64,000 bases of DNA from Desulfovibrio sp. (GCA_031272405.1 JAISTW010000040.1:1-64000); one strand, 5' to 3'. Shown: positions 17,704-27,271, numbered from the stretch's first letter. Made by a program: numbers and translations. Notes: generated from the sequence alone by a model not told the origin.

Positions 17704-18164
17704 CTATCCGCCGCCGCCCGTGTCGGCGTTGATGGCGTTCTGGGTGGTCGTGCTCAGAGAATCCGCCTCCACAACAAGAGTCAGGCCCTCGTAAGCGCCC
17801 TTGCCCTCAAACTGGGCGTGGTCGTGTCCATCCTGAGGCGATTTCCCTTGTATTCCCAGACGTTGGGATCGTTGGCGGTGATGTCCATGTCTGTGGTGAC
17901 TTTGTCTGCCTGGGTGCCCGTGCCAAAGGTGATGCCAACATCGGCTAGGCTGGCGCCCTGGGAGGCGTTCTCGCCGCCCAGGGCGATTTCCATGCCGTCG
18001 GAGAAGGTGAAGACGAGGCTGTCGGAGTCTGCGGGCCGTTCTATTGTGGCCTGGTCAACGGGAAAGGCGAGAATGAATCTGGAATCCGGCTGCGCCTTGA
18101 CGATTACCGGCTGTGTGCCCATCCCCAGACTTTGCGGGAGGGGGGTAATTGTAACATCGGCCAT
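17704..18164 (-). pseudogene. Small protein resembling the N-terminal module of type I-secreted adhesins, frameshifted
   Basis: A good ribosome-binding site (GGGAGGAAAC) precedes the ATG at 18164. About 110 residues follow; the early segment (VKAQPDSRFILAFPVDQA, then SLVFTFSDGMEIALG) resembles the conserved N-terminal module of giant RTX-type adhesins. In this frame the protein ends at a TGA at 17781 with a low-quality tail. In the adjacent frame, from about 17830, coding-like sequence continues (DGHDHAQFEGKGAYEGLTL and on to DTGGGG) to a TAG at 17704. A one- or two-base indel near 17825-17850 would join them into about 150 residues. It could be a real pseudogene or a sequencing error. The following terminator marks it as a complete short unit. 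Confidence 0.55.
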
Positions 18165-18331
18165 GATTGTTTCCTCCCGGATGTTTGCGTTGGCATTCGG
18201 CTAACGGCAAGCCGATGACGCGACACATAAAATTGCCGTTAAGACGACGATGTACGCCAAACGGCAACCTTGTCAAGAGGTTTGTGAAAAATATTTTCGG
18301 GATTTTTTGCGGGCGGCGCTTGGCGCTCGCC

Positions 18332-18355
18332 GGGCAATTTCATTTTGAATTGCCC
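18332..18355. repeat. Palindromic hairpin element, copy 1
   Basis: GGGCAATT (18332-18339) and AATTGCCC (18348-18355) flank an 8-base loop, TCATTTTG. It lies 13 bases after the mfd stop. A similar element (GAGCAATT, loop with CATTTTTG, AATTGCTC) lies at 49503-49528 at the end of glnN. There is no clear T-run, so a dispersed 3'-end repeat seems more likely than a terminator. Confidence 0.5.
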
Positions 18356-18368
18356 CAAATCCGCAGGG

Positions 18369-21300
18369 TCACACGTCCCGGGTTTTGCCCAGGGCGTCCT
18401 GCAGGCTTTGCAGCCCCTCGGCGAACGGGCCTTCCGGCAGGGGCAGGGTGATGCCGGAGGGCGGATGCAGTTTCGCGCCGGGTGTTCTGGCCGCCAGTTC
18501 GACAAGTTTCTCCGGCCGCACCGCTGTCTGCCCGTCCGGCCAGGTCAGGCGCACCGCTTCGCGGCGGATGTCCGCCCTGGCTGCCTGCAACTGTCCGAGG
18601 AACTGCTTCAGATTGAGCACGGCCAGAAAATTGTTGAGCTCTTCGGGCAGCGGGCCGAAACGATCCCGCAGGGCGAGGGCGGTCTGCTCCCGTTCCGCGC
18701 CGTCCCGCGCCGAAGAAAGAGCCTTGTAGAAGCGCAGCCTTTCCCGGCTGTCCTCAATATAGCTTGCCGGAATGTGGGCGGAAAGGCCAAGGCTTATTTC
18801 CGTCTCCTCGCAGCGGGGCATTTTTTCCCCCTTCAGACGAGCGACGCACTGCTCCAGCATTTCCAGAAAGAGGTCCAAACCGACCCGGCTCATGTGCCCG
18901 GACTGGACTTCTCCCAGAATGTTCCCGGCCCCGCGAAGCCGCAGATCTTCCATCGCCAGTTGAAAACCGGCGCCCAGATAGTCCATGTCCCGGACGACGC
19001 GCAGGCGCTCTTCGGCCTTTTCCGTCAGGCGTTCCGCGTCCGGAACGATAAAACAGGCGTAAGCCTGCCTGTCGCTGCGTCCGACGCGCCCGCGCAGCTG
19101 GTACAGTTGGCCCAGGCCGAACATCTGGGCCTGATCCACAATGAGGGTGTTGGCAAGGGGGAAATCCAGACCGGACTCCACAATGGCCGTGCAGACCAGA
19201 ACATCCAGTTCCCCGTGCCAGAATTTGTGCATGTTTTCTTCAAGCATCTTTTCGTTCATCTGGCCGTGGGCAATGCCTATCCTGGCTTGCGGGGCCAGTT
19301 TTTTGACATATTCCGCCTCGCGTTCCAGCCCCTGCACCCTGTTGTATACCCAAAACACCTGCCCCTTGCGTTCCAGCTCCCGGGAGACGACGCCAGCCAG
19401 CGCCGCGTCGTCGCGCCGCAGGATGGTTGTGGCCACGGGCTTGCGCTCCAGGGGGGCCGTTTCGATGACCGAAAGCTCCCGTATGCCGGACATGGAAAGC
19501 TGCAGAGTCCGCGGAATGGGCGTGGCCGTGAGCGTGAGCACGTCCACGTTTTTTTTCATGGATTTGAGCTTTTCCTTGTGCCGGACTCCGAAACGCTGTT
19601 CTTCATCCAGTATCAGCAGGGCCAGATTGGGCAGTTTGACGTCGTTGGAGACAAGACGGTGCGTGCCGATGAGAATGTCGATCTGCCCCGCGGCGGCGGC
19701 CCTGATGACTTCCTGCTGCCGCGCGCGGGGCACGAAACGGCTTAACAGCCCCACGTGAACGGGAAAGCCGGACAGTCGCGCCCGGAATGTCTGGTAGTGC
19801 TGTTCGGCCAGAACGGTGGTGGGGCAGAGCATGGCCACCTGCCTGCCTTCCGAGGCAGCGCGAAAGGCGGCGCGCAGGGCCACTTCTGTCTTGCCGAAAC
19901 CCACGTCGCCGCAGACGAGCCGATCCATGGGTTCCGGCTTTTCCATATCGTCCATGACTTCGGCAATGGCTTTGGCCTGGTCCGGCGTTTCCTCAAAGCC
20001 GAAAGTGGATTCGAATTCACTGTACAGCTCGTCCGGCGGTCCGTAGCGCCAGCCTTTGGCGATCTTGCGCCAGGCGTACATTTCCACCAGGTCGGCGGCG
20101 ATTTTTTCAATGGCCTTGCGGGCCTTTTCCCTGCCCGCAAGCCAGCCGCTTCCTCCCAGGCGGTCAAGGGGCGGCTCAACCCCGTCAGGCCCCTTGAAGC
20201 GCTGTATGAGACTGATTTTGTCCGCCGGTACGTAGAGCTTGTCCTTGCCGGAATATTCAATGAGCAGAAAATCGTTGGCCACGTTGTTGAGTTCCAGATG
20301 GTGCAGGCCGGCGAAACGGCCGATGCCGTAATCGCGGTGCACGAGCAGATCCCCGTCCGCCAGATTTTCAAAACTGTCCAGCCCCTTGAAGGCCCGCGAG
20401 GCGACTCTGGGGATATTGTCCGCCTTGGGCTGGAGCATGTCTTCTCCAAGCAGGAGCGTGTTGTCCCAGACAAACTCGACGCCGGAGCGGAAAGGCGAAA
20501 CAAGGGCAAAAATGCCGCTCCCGTCCGGGCTGTAGCACAGATTGGGCGCAATGCCGTCGCGCTCCGCCAGTTTGAGAAATTTTGCCCGTCCGCGTTCGCT
20601 GGAAAAACTCAGGATGACCTGACGCCTGCTCTGCCGCCATACCTTGAGGCCGGCGGCCAGATGCTGCCAGGGTCTGTCCTGCGCTCCGGGCAGGGGGAAA
20701 AGGTCGCTGAAGGCATGGAGCCGGCGCTCAGCCAGGTTGACGCCGCGCGCCTCAACGCCGGTCAGCAGCGGTTCGGCGAAAATCTGCTGGAAGCCGCGCC
20801 AGGGCGCGGGCCGGGAGTGTTTGCGCAGAACAAGGGATGACGGCTGGGGCAGCGGCGACTGTTCGTTTTCCAGTTTCTCCTTGAGGGCAAGACGCGTTTC
20901 ATGCAAGGCCTGCCCGCTGTCCGTTTCGCCCGGCAGAAGCCAGAGGCAGTCTTTGCCGAGCCAGTCTTCCACATCGCTGGCCCCGTCGAAAACGCTCCCC
21001 GGCCAAAGTCCCTCGCCTCCTCTGTCCAGCGCTTTTTTAAAGGAATAATTGTCGTTTTCGCTGATTCTGCCCTCGGCCAGCAGCGTATCGCAGCGCCGCG
21101 CGGCTGTTTCCGTCTCCGCCGGATTCAGGGCGAGGGGACTTATGGGGAGCAGGGTCATTTTTTCAAGGGAAATGATGGAACGCTGGCTTTCCTGGTCAAA
21201 TATCCGTATTTCCTCAACCGTGTCGCCAAAAAACTCCAGGCGCAGCGGGCGGGCGTAGCCGCTGGGGTAGATGTCGAAAATATGGCCGCGGATGGCCATG

Positions 21301-21800
21301 TCGCCGGGCCGGTTCACCAGGCTGACCCGCTCGTACCCCCATTCGGACGCCTGCTCCATGACAAGCTGGGGTGAAAATTCATCCCCCCGGCGCACGTCCA
21401 GCGTTTTGGCCGCGAAAAAGGAAAGGGGCATGTAGCGCGGGACAAGGTTGGAAATGTCCCCCACCAGACAGTGGGGACGGCCCAGACTCAGGCCGTAGAA
21501 GGCCGCCATCATGCTCGCCCGCGCGGCCTTTTCCCGGATTTCTCCAAGGGGCGGCAAGGCCAGACAGGGCTGGTCGAAGGCGGGCAGGGTCGGGGAGTCA
21601 TCCCCCCGCGAAAGTTCGGGAATAAAAAGTCTGAGCAGCGCGCGGGCGCGGGAAAACTCTTCCCTGTTCAGGGTGACGAGCAGGGAATCGCGCCCCTGTT
21701 GCAACGCCAGGGCCGCCAGACGGCAACGCGTGGCAAGTCCGGCGCGGTTGATGTACGCCTGCCGTTGCGGGCCGGACAGTATTTCGTTCAGTACGGACAT
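18369..21800 (-). CDS. mfd: Transcription-repair coupling factor Mfd
   Basis: 1143 residues, the normal length. An N-terminal UvrB-like region is followed by an RNA polymerase-interacting (CarD-like) domain (GDLLVHRDYGIGRFAGL), an SF2 helicase core with GDVGFGKTEVALRAAF, LLILDEEQRFGVRHKE and LTATPIPRTLQLSM, then the RecG-like motor (QLRGRVGRSDRQAYA) and the C-terminal TRCF domain. Mfd pushes stalled RNA polymerase off lesions and recruits UvrA. It lies downstream of the selenoprotein gene with a hairpin between them. Confidence 0.97.
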   Translation of the reverse strand: MSVLNEILSGPQRQAYINRAGLATRCRLAALALQQGRDSLLVTLNREEFSRARALLRLFIPELSRGDDSPTLPAFDQPCLALPPLGEIREKAARASMMAAFYGLSLGRPHCLVGDISNLVPRYMPLSFFAAKTLDVRRGDEFSPQLVMEQASEWGYERVSLVNRPGDMAIRGHIFDIYPSGYARPLRLEFFGDTVEEIRIFDQESQRSIISLEKMTLLPISPLALNPAETETAARRCDTLLAEGRISENDNYSFKKALDRGGEGLWPGSVFDGASDVEDWLGKDCLWLLPGETDSGQALHETRLALKEKLENEQSPLPQPSSLVLRKHSRPAPWRGFQQIFAEPLLTGVEARGVNLAERRLHAFSDLFPLPGAQDRPWQHLAAGLKVWRQSRRQVILSFSSERGRAKFLKLAERDGIAPNLCYSPDGSGIFALVSPFRSGVEFVWDNTLLLGEDMLQPKADNIPRVASRAFKGLDSFENLADGDLLVHRDYGIGRFAGLHHLELNNVANDFLLIEYSGKDKLYVPADKISLIQRFKGPDGVEPPLDRLGGSGWLAGREKARKAIEKIAADLVEMYAWRKIAKGWRYGPPDELYSEFESTFGFEETPDQAKAIAEVMDDMEKPEPMDRLVCGDVGFGKTEVALRAAFRAASEGRQVAMLCPTTVLAEQHYQTFRARLSGFPVHVGLLSRFVPRARQQEVIRAAAAGQIDILIGTHRLVSNDVKLPNLALLILDEEQRFGVRHKEKLKSMKKNVDVLTLTATPIPRTLQLSMSGIRELSVIETAPLERKPVATTILRRDDAALAGVVSRELERKGQVFWVYNRVQGLEREAEYVKKLAPQARIGIAHGQMNEKMLEENMHKFWHGELDVLVCTAIVESGLDFPLANTLIVDQAQMFGLGQLYQLRGRVGRSDRQAYACFIVPDAERLTEKAEERLRVVRDMDYLGAGFQLAMEDLRLRGAGNILGEVQSGHMSRVGLDLFLEMLEQCVARLKGEKMPRCEETEISLGLSAHIPASYIEDSRERLRFYKALSSARDGAEREQTALALRDRFGPLPEELNNFLAVLNLKQFLGQLQAARADIRREAVRLTWPDGQTAVRPEKLVELAARTPGAKLHPPSGITLPLPEGPFAEGLQSLQDALGKTRDV

Positions 21801-21833
21801 GCGAAAAGCAGAGGCGGGCCGCGCCCGCCCCTG
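21801..21833 (-). terminator. Probable terminator between the selenoprotein gene and mfd
   Basis: On the minus strand, CAGGGGCGGGC and GCCCGCCTCTG form an 11-bp stem (one G-T pair, 3-base loop) followed by CTTTTCGC. It starts about 25 bases after the selenoprotein stop and ends right at the mfd start codon, so it may instead modulate mfd expression. Confidence 0.55.
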
Positions 21834-21857
21834 TGGGGAAGGGACGAATTTTTTTCG

Positions 21858-22178
21858 TCAGCCGCAGTTGGCGGAACCGGCGCAGCCTCCGCAGGCGGCC
21901 GCGCCCGAACTTTCCAGGGGAACCAGCGGCTCCACCGCGAAACCCATATAGGTCAGGTCTATCTTGACCCCTTGTATTTGCTGGAGCAGGTCTTTTTTTA
22001 TGCAGAAGGCAAAACCGTTGCTTTCTTCGTTGTGATCGTCCTTGTCCGGCTCGTCCAGAGCCAGCGCGAGTCGCGGGCCGCCTCAACCGGCGGCGGCGTA
22101 AATACGAATGGTCGCTTTTTTCTTGTCCGCAAAGTAGGCTTCAAGCTCCTTGCGGGCAGCGTCTGTCAATTCCAGCAT
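21858..22178 (-). CDS. HesB/IscA-like selenoprotein (UGA read as selenocysteine)
   Basis: 106 residues if the in-frame TGA at 22083-22085 is read as Sec32. A good ribosome-binding site (GGGAGGCG) precedes the ATG at 22178. The first half (MLELTDAARKELEAYFAD, then ATIRIYAAAG) is the HesB/IscA fold; the TGA sits where the family has Cys in G-C-x-G-P. After it the same frame continues without loss of similarity (GGPRLALALDEP, FAFCIKKDLL, KIDLTYMGFAV) and ends in a Cys-rich tail (CGGCAGSANCG) before a TGA stop. HesB-like selenoproteins are known. The hairpin at 22046-22064 supports recoding. Likely role: Fe-S or sulfur/selenium transfer; the exact function is unknown. Confidence 0.88.
22046..22064 (-). 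promoter_or_regulatory. Bacterial SECIS-like hairpin downstream of the UGA
   Basis: Starting 18 bases after the UGA, CTGGCTC pairs with GAGCCGG over 7 bp (one G-U pair), with a 5-base loop TGGAC containing G residues. The distance and size fit the apical stem-loop recognised by SelB in bacterial selenoprotein mRNAs. The fold was worked out by hand. Confidence 0.7.
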
Positions 22179-22308
22179 AACGCCTCCCGACGTCAGTGTG
22201 CTTATGGTGCTGACGCATTCATAAACCCGGCGCGGCGTTCTGTCAAGACGGGGTTCGATGTTGCTTCGCCTCGAAAAAGAAGAAGTCGGGAAGAACGGGG
22301 AGAAGACG

Positions 22309-24612
22309 TCAGTCGTGAGCGCGTTCGGGCAGATACCTGCGCAGTTTTTCCAGCACAACGTTCAAATCCAGCGGCTTGCCCACATGGTCGTTCATGCCGG
22401 CCTCCAGGCATTTGTCAATATCTTCCTTGAGCACATTGGCCGTCATCGCCACGATGGGGATTGTTCCGGCGTCCGGTTCGCCGCTGGCCCGTATTCTGCG
22501 CGCGGCTTCGCAACCGTCCATTACCGGCATCTGCATGTCCATAAAAATCATATCGTAGCGCCCCGCGTTCGAGCTGAACATGCGCACCGCCTCCGCGCCG
22601 TTCTCGGCGCAGTCTATTTCCAAACCTGTGGGCTCCAGCAGGGCCAGCACGATATCCCGGTTGATCTCCATATCCTCGACCAGCAGGATGCGCCGTCCGG
22701 CATAGCGGCAGACTTGTTCGGCCTCTTCCCCGTCCGGAACATCCGGCGATGTTTCCCTTGAAACAACGGGAAAGCGCGCGGTGAAGACAAAGGTCGACCC
22801 CTTGTCCGGCTCCGAGTCAACCCTGATGCCGCCGCCCATCATCTCCGCTATGTTTCTGGATATGGCGAGGCCAAGGCCTGTTCCGCCAAATCTGCGCGTG
22901 GTGTTGTTGTCCGCCTGTTCGAAGGCGTCAAACACGCGGATTCTCTGTTCCTCGTTCATCCCGACGCCGGTGTCGCTCACCGCGATTTGCACGGTGCACA
23001 GGTTTTCTTCCATCCCGGCAAGGCGGACGCTGAGGTTTATATTCCCGCCGTCCGGCGTGAACTTGACGGCGTTGCTCAAGAGATTGAGCATGACCTGCAG
23101 GAGCCGCCGGTCGTCGCCTTCCAGCAGCGGCGGTATTGCCGCGTCAACGTCAACGGTCAGATTCTGCCGTTTTTCTTCTGTTTTGTGGCGCACAATGGAC
23201 GCCGCCCTGCGCGTCAGCTTGTCGAAGCTGAAAACCACGGCGGAGAGTTCCAGCTTGCCGGCATGGATTTTCGACATGTCCAGAATGTCGTTGATGATGT
23301 CCAGCAAGTGCGAGGAGGCGTCTTCTATTTTTTTCAGGCAGACGTCTTTTTGTCCTATGTCGGCCGATTTTTGTCCTATGGCGGTCATGCCGACTATGGC
23401 GTTCATCGGCGTTCGTATCTCGTGGGACATGTTCGCCAGAAAGGCGCTTTTGGTTTTGGCGCCGGCGATGGCCTCCTCCCGCGCGGCGACAAGGCGCTCC
23501 TCCGCCACGCCGCGCACCAGGGCCGAAACCAGCAACATGCTGCCGGAGCGCATGCACCGTTCTTCCGCGCCTGTAAAGACGCGCTCGACGCGGCAGTCCT
23601 CAAAAGTGACGAACCCCCAGAAAGCGCCCTGCAACATGACGGGAATGACCAGAATGGAACGGACGCCATAATGGGCCAGCCTGTCATGCTCGGACCGGGA
23701 GAAGCTTTTGATGGGGCCGTTGATTGACATGCCTGACGGAAGCCTTTCCCTCCAGCGAGAAAAAGCGCTGTCAGACAGGACTTCCATGTGCCTGGACGGA
23801 TAGGAGAATGCCTTCAGGTTCCAGCCCATCAGGCGCACATAGGCTGTTTTGCCGTCTCTCGCCTCATTTTTCCAAAGCGACACGCGGTCCACGTTCAGCG
23901 CTTTCCCAAGCATGCCCATGGATTTTTTGACCGTGTTTTTGTACCTGGAAACCTCGTCATTCAGCAAAAGCACGGCCGCCTCGTTGACAATGCGCATCAG
24001 TTCGCTCTGCCTGATCAGTTCTTCGGTCGAAGTATCGGATTTTTCTTTTTCCATCAGGTAGAGCTGTTGCTGGAAAAAAGTCACGAACCCGATAAAAAAT
24101 CCGCTGATAAGCGCGCTCTGGGCGTTGTCGAAAACCTGTTGACCATGACCAAGCGTGATGACCAGATGCGGGCACCTGTCAATAACAATATAGCAACCCA
24201 GAATCAGCAGGGTGTGAAGGCCCAGCATGCAGACGCGCATGCGGGTGCTCCAGGACAAAAGGAATATGATGGTTATGCTGAGCGCGAAGTAGGCGGCCAT
24301 GCCCCCTTCCGCGCCGCCAAGGGTGAAAAGCGCCAGGGGAAACAAGACGTTGCAGAGCGTCAGTAAGGTGACGACAACGCCGAATTTGTGCATCTTCAGG
24401 GCGTTGACCATGTACAGCAGGCCAAAAATAAGCAGGACGACGCCCGACAGGATGTAGATTATCACGGGCGACTGCCCGGCAAAGACGCGGGTGACGGCCG
24501 AAACGACGGTAGCCCCCACGCCGACCAGACAAATCATGTTCAGCAGGCGCACATAGAGCGGGACAGTCTCCAAGAATATGAGATCACGGACGATTTCTCT
24601 CAGTTTGCCCAT
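22309..24612 (-). CDS. Membrane hybrid sensor histidine kinase with receiver
   Basis: 767 residues. About six membrane helices fill residues 18-190. A GAF-like domain (around 220-360) precedes the HisKA dimerisation box ANMSHEIRTPMNAI, with the phospho-His near 398. The ATPase domain has NLLSNAVKFTPDGG and GGTGLGLAISRNI. A C-terminal receiver (ILLVEDMEINRD, FMDMQMPVMDG) has its phospho-Asp near 689. No output domain is attached and no response regulator is adjacent, so the downstream partner is unknown. The ligand cannot be told. Confidence 0.93.
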   Translation of the reverse strand: MGKLREIVRDLIFLETVPLYVRLLNMICLVGVGATVVSAVTRVFAGQSPVIIYILSGVVLLIFGLLYMVNALKMHKFGVVVTLLTLCNVLFPLALFTLGGAEGGMAAYFALSITIIFLLSWSTRMRVCMLGLHTLLILGCYIVIDRCPHLVITLGHGQQVFDNAQSALISGFFIGFVTFFQQQLYLMEKEKSDTSTEELIRQSELMRIVNEAAVLLLNDEVSRYKNTVKKSMGMLGKALNVDRVSLWKNEARDGKTAYVRLMGWNLKAFSYPSRHMEVLSDSAFSRWRERLPSGMSINGPIKSFSRSEHDRLAHYGVRSILVIPVMLQGAFWGFVTFEDCRVERVFTGAEERCMRSGSMLLVSALVRGVAEERLVAAREEAIAGAKTKSAFLANMSHEIRTPMNAIVGMTAIGQKSADIGQKDVCLKKIEDASSHLLDIINDILDMSKIHAGKLELSAVVFSFDKLTRRAASIVRHKTEEKRQNLTVDVDAAIPPLLEGDDRRLLQVMLNLLSNAVKFTPDGGNINLSVRLAGMEENLCTVQIAVSDTGVGMNEEQRIRVFDAFEQADNNTTRRFGGTGLGLAISRNIAEMMGGGIRVDSEPDKGSTFVFTARFPVVSRETSPDVPDGEEAEQVCRYAGRRILLVEDMEINRDIVLALLEPTGLEIDCAENGAEAVRMFSSNAGRYDMIFMDMQMPVMDGCEAARRIRASGEPDAGTIPIVAMTANVLKEDIDKCLEAGMNDHVGKPLDLNVVLEKLRRYLPERAHD

Positions 24613-24725
24613 TCAGATTCACGTTCCTTTTCGTGCGTTTTTATTCGGGTTCCACATGACGCCGCCAATCGCGCGGTCTTCGACACGCGGAGCCGTTTCG
24701 GCGTTTTTGCGGGCCATTCCTCCGG

Positions 24726-25430
24726 TCAATTGCCGCGAGAAGCCGCCCGCAGGCGCTCGGCCGCTTCAGTCGCGGCCTTCCGTCGGGCGGCCTGGCGGGT
24801 CTCCGTGCGGGACAATGCGGCCTCCACCACATCCGGAGGCGCGGAAGCCGGGCTGCCGGCGGCGTAGGGGGGTTCAGGCGCGTATTCCATACCGAGTTGT
24901 ATGCCTTGCGCCGTCGCGCGACCCCAGAGCAAACCGGCCAGGGTCAAAGCCATGTCTATGCCCGCGCTGACGCCGGCCGCGCTGATGCGATTCCCGTCCA
25001 TCACAACGCGCCTGCTTTGAGGTTCCGCGCCGAACAGGGGCAGAATGTCCAGGGATTGCCAGTGGGTGGTCGCCTTGTATCCTTCCAGGAGTCCCGCCGC
25101 GCCCAGAATCAGCGCGCCTGTGCATATGGAGCACAGATAGCGGCAGGTTTTCGCCTGGGCGGCCAGAAAGGCCAACACCTCCACGTCGTTCAGCAAGGCC
25201 TGCACGCCGCCGCCGCCAGGCACGCAGAGCACATCCAGGGCAGGGCAGTCTGTGAGGAGGGAATTGGGGAAGAACGACAGCCCGTCGCTGGAGCGGACAG
25301 GTTGCGTGTCCTTCCAGATTGTGCGTATTTCCACGTCGGGACCGGCGGCCAAAACAGCGTACGGTCCGGTGAAATCCAGTTGCAGCATGTCCGGGAACAA
25401 AAGAAAACCGATGCGGACGGACGTTGACAT
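24726..25430 (-). CDS. DJ-1/PfpI family protein (isonitrile hydratase-like)
   Basis: 234 residues. The DJ-1/PfpI fold shows FLLFPDMLQLDFTGPY at the N-terminus, VPGGGGVQALL, and the nucleophile elbow SICTGALILGAAG with Cys103, followed by ATTHW. This subset includes isonitrile hydratase, but the specificity cannot be read from the sequence. There is no C-terminal AraC helix-turn-helix; the tail is an Ala- and Arg-rich stretch. The ATG at 25430 is chosen because homology begins at VRIGFLLFPD. It lies 16 bases after nadE. Confidence 0.88.
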   Translation of the reverse strand: MSTSVRIGFLLFPDMLQLDFTGPYAVLAAGPDVEIRTIWKDTQPVRSSDGLSFFPNSLLTDCPALDVLCVPGGGGVQALLNDVEVLAFLAAQAKTCRYLCSICTGALILGAAGLLEGYKATTHWQSLDILPLFGAEPQSRRVVMDGNRISAAGVSAGIDMALTLAGLLWGRATAQGIQLGMEYAPEPPYAAGSPASAPPDVVEAALSRTETRQAARRKAATEAAERLRAASRGN

Positions 25431-25446
25431 GCGGCCCCCTCCAGCG

Positions 25447-27096
25447 TCACAGAGCATATGCGTTCTTGCAGGCAATGGGCATACGCCAACCCACTCCAAA
25501 GGCCTGATAGGTGATTTTCAGCACCGGCGCGCTCTGACGGCGTTTAAATTCGGCCAGTCCCACCATGCGGGCCACCCTCAGAGCCGTTTCCCGGGAATAT
25601 CCGCGGGCGGCGACGCTCTCCACGCCACATCTCTCTTCCAGCATGAGCTTCAAAATAGCGTCCAATTCCTCATAGGGCGGCAGACTGTCCTGATCCGTCT
25701 GGTTTGGACGCAGTTCCGCCGAGGGAGGCTTCAGAATGGTATGCTCAGGGATGTACCCCGGCCGCGAGCTGTTCAGCCAGCGGCACACCTGAAAGACCTC
25801 GGTTTTATACAGGTCGCCGATAACCGCGAGCGCGCCGCACATATCTCCATAGATGGTGCAATAGCCCACGGAGATTTCCGATTTGTTGCCTGTGGTCAGA
25901 AGGAGTTTGCCGAATTTGTTGGAAAAGGCCATGAGCAGATTCCCCCGGATTCGTGCCTGGAGGTTTTCTTCGGTCACATCAGCCTCTTTTCCGACAAAAG
26001 CGCCCGCAAGCGTCCGCGTGTAGGCCGTCATCACAGGTTCAATCGGAAGAGTGACGGCGGCAATGCCCAGGTTTTCCGCCAGAGCATGCGCGTCGGCAAG
26101 ACTGTGTTCGCTGGAGTAGGGGGACGGCATGAGCAAACCAAGCACGTTGTCCGCCCCAAGCGCATTCACGGCGATAGCCGCCGTCAGGGAGGAGTCCACC
26201 CCGCCTGAAAGTCCCACGACCGCGGACGATTGTCCGGTTTTGGCGCAATAGTCCCCTACGCCGAGGGTGAGCGCGCGCCATATCTCTTCCTCCGGGGTCT
26301 GGGCATCCTCCGGGAAAAACGCCGCCGGTTCGTCCAAATCCACCAGGAGAACGTCTTCGGCAAAACTCTTCGCCTGCGCTCCGCAAGAACCGTCCGGCAG
26401 AACATAAACGCTGCGCCCGTCAAAAATAAGATCGTCGTTGCCTCCGACGGCATTGACATACAGAATGTGCGCGGCATATTTGCGGGCCAGAGCGTTGAGC
26501 ATGTTCCGGCGCAGGGCATGTTTGCCCGCGGCGAAGGGAGAGGCGGACAGATTGACCAGAACATCAAACGGAGGATGTTCAGACAGCGGTTCCACAGGAT
26601 ACTCGGGGACCGGCGTCCTGAAGACCCTGTTCCGCCATATGTCCTCGCAAATCGTCAGCGCCAGGCGTCTTCCGGCAAATTCAACGACGCACGGTACGAC
26701 GCCGGGTTCAAAATAGCGGGCTTCGTCAAAGACATCGTATGTGGGGAGCAAACGCTTGCTGTATCGCGCTTCAACGGCGCCATTCCTGATGAAAAGGGCC
26801 TGATTATGGAGAGGCATGCCGGAATCGCCGGCATTTTTGCCTATGGCGCCCAAAACAAGGGCGACGCCGGCGTCGTTTGCGGCGCGGATGATGCCGTCCA
26901 GGGCTTTTTCAGCTTTTTCGCAAAAAGACGGATAAAACAACAGATCTCTGGGAGGATAGCCGACAAGGGCGAGTTCAGGCGTAATGCAGATATCCGCCCC
27001 TTGCGCCGCGGCAAGGCCAAGGCTGCGGACGAGATTGTTGGAGTTGGCTTCGATATCTCCCACAACAGCGTTGCATTGGAGAAGCGCTATCCTCAT
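25447..27096 (-). CDS. nadE: Glutamine-dependent NAD+ synthetase
   Basis: 549 residues. The N-terminal nitrilase-type glutaminase has the Glu-Lys-Cys triad in TPELALVGYPPRDL, SKRLLPTYDVFDE and ALTICEDIW. The C-terminal synthetase has the P-loop GLSGGVDSSLTAAIA and GNKSEISVGYCTIYGD. It makes NAD+ from nicotinate adenine dinucleotide using glutamine as the nitrogen donor. The upstream 398 bases are shared with the divergent glutamine-synthetase-like operon. Confidence 0.96.
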   Translation of the reverse strand: MRIALLQCNAVVGDIEANSNNLVRSLGLAAAQGADICITPELALVGYPPRDLLFYPSFCEKAEKALDGIIRAANDAGVALVLGAIGKNAGDSGMPLHNQALFIRNGAVEARYSKRLLPTYDVFDEARYFEPGVVPCVVEFAGRRLALTICEDIWRNRVFRTPVPEYPVEPLSEHPPFDVLVNLSASPFAAGKHALRRNMLNALARKYAAHILYVNAVGGNDDLIFDGRSVYVLPDGSCGAQAKSFAEDVLLVDLDEPAAFFPEDAQTPEEEIWRALTLGVGDYCAKTGQSSAVVGLSGGVDSSLTAAIAVNALGADNVLGLLMPSPYSSEHSLADAHALAENLGIAAVTLPIEPVMTAYTRTLAGAFVGKEADVTEENLQARIRGNLLMAFSNKFGKLLLTTGNKSEISVGYCTIYGDMCGALAVIGDLYKTEVFQVCRWLNSSRPGYIPEHTILKPPSAELRPNQTDQDSLPPYEELDAILKLMLEERCGVESVAARGYSRETALRVARMVGLAEFKRRQSAPVLKITYQAFGVGWRMPIACKNAYAL

Positions 27097-27271
27097 ATTG
27101 CGGAAAAACCTTTTTCACTATTTTGTTTTTCTTGGATTTTCTTAACCAATAGACCGGCTGCATGTCAAACAAAAAGATTCTGTCCACACCGCCCCAAGCA
27201 GGTCGCCTTTTCTTGACGGAACATGAAGCGGGAGGCCACGCATCAAGCCCGTCGCCTCTCTCCAGCGCATG

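Noticed and set aside
22083..22085. In-frame TGA as a nonsense mutation making the HesB-like gene a pseudogene
   Set aside because: The downstream half keeps family-like sequence, the TGA replaces a functional Cys position, and a SECIS-like hairpin follows at the right distance.
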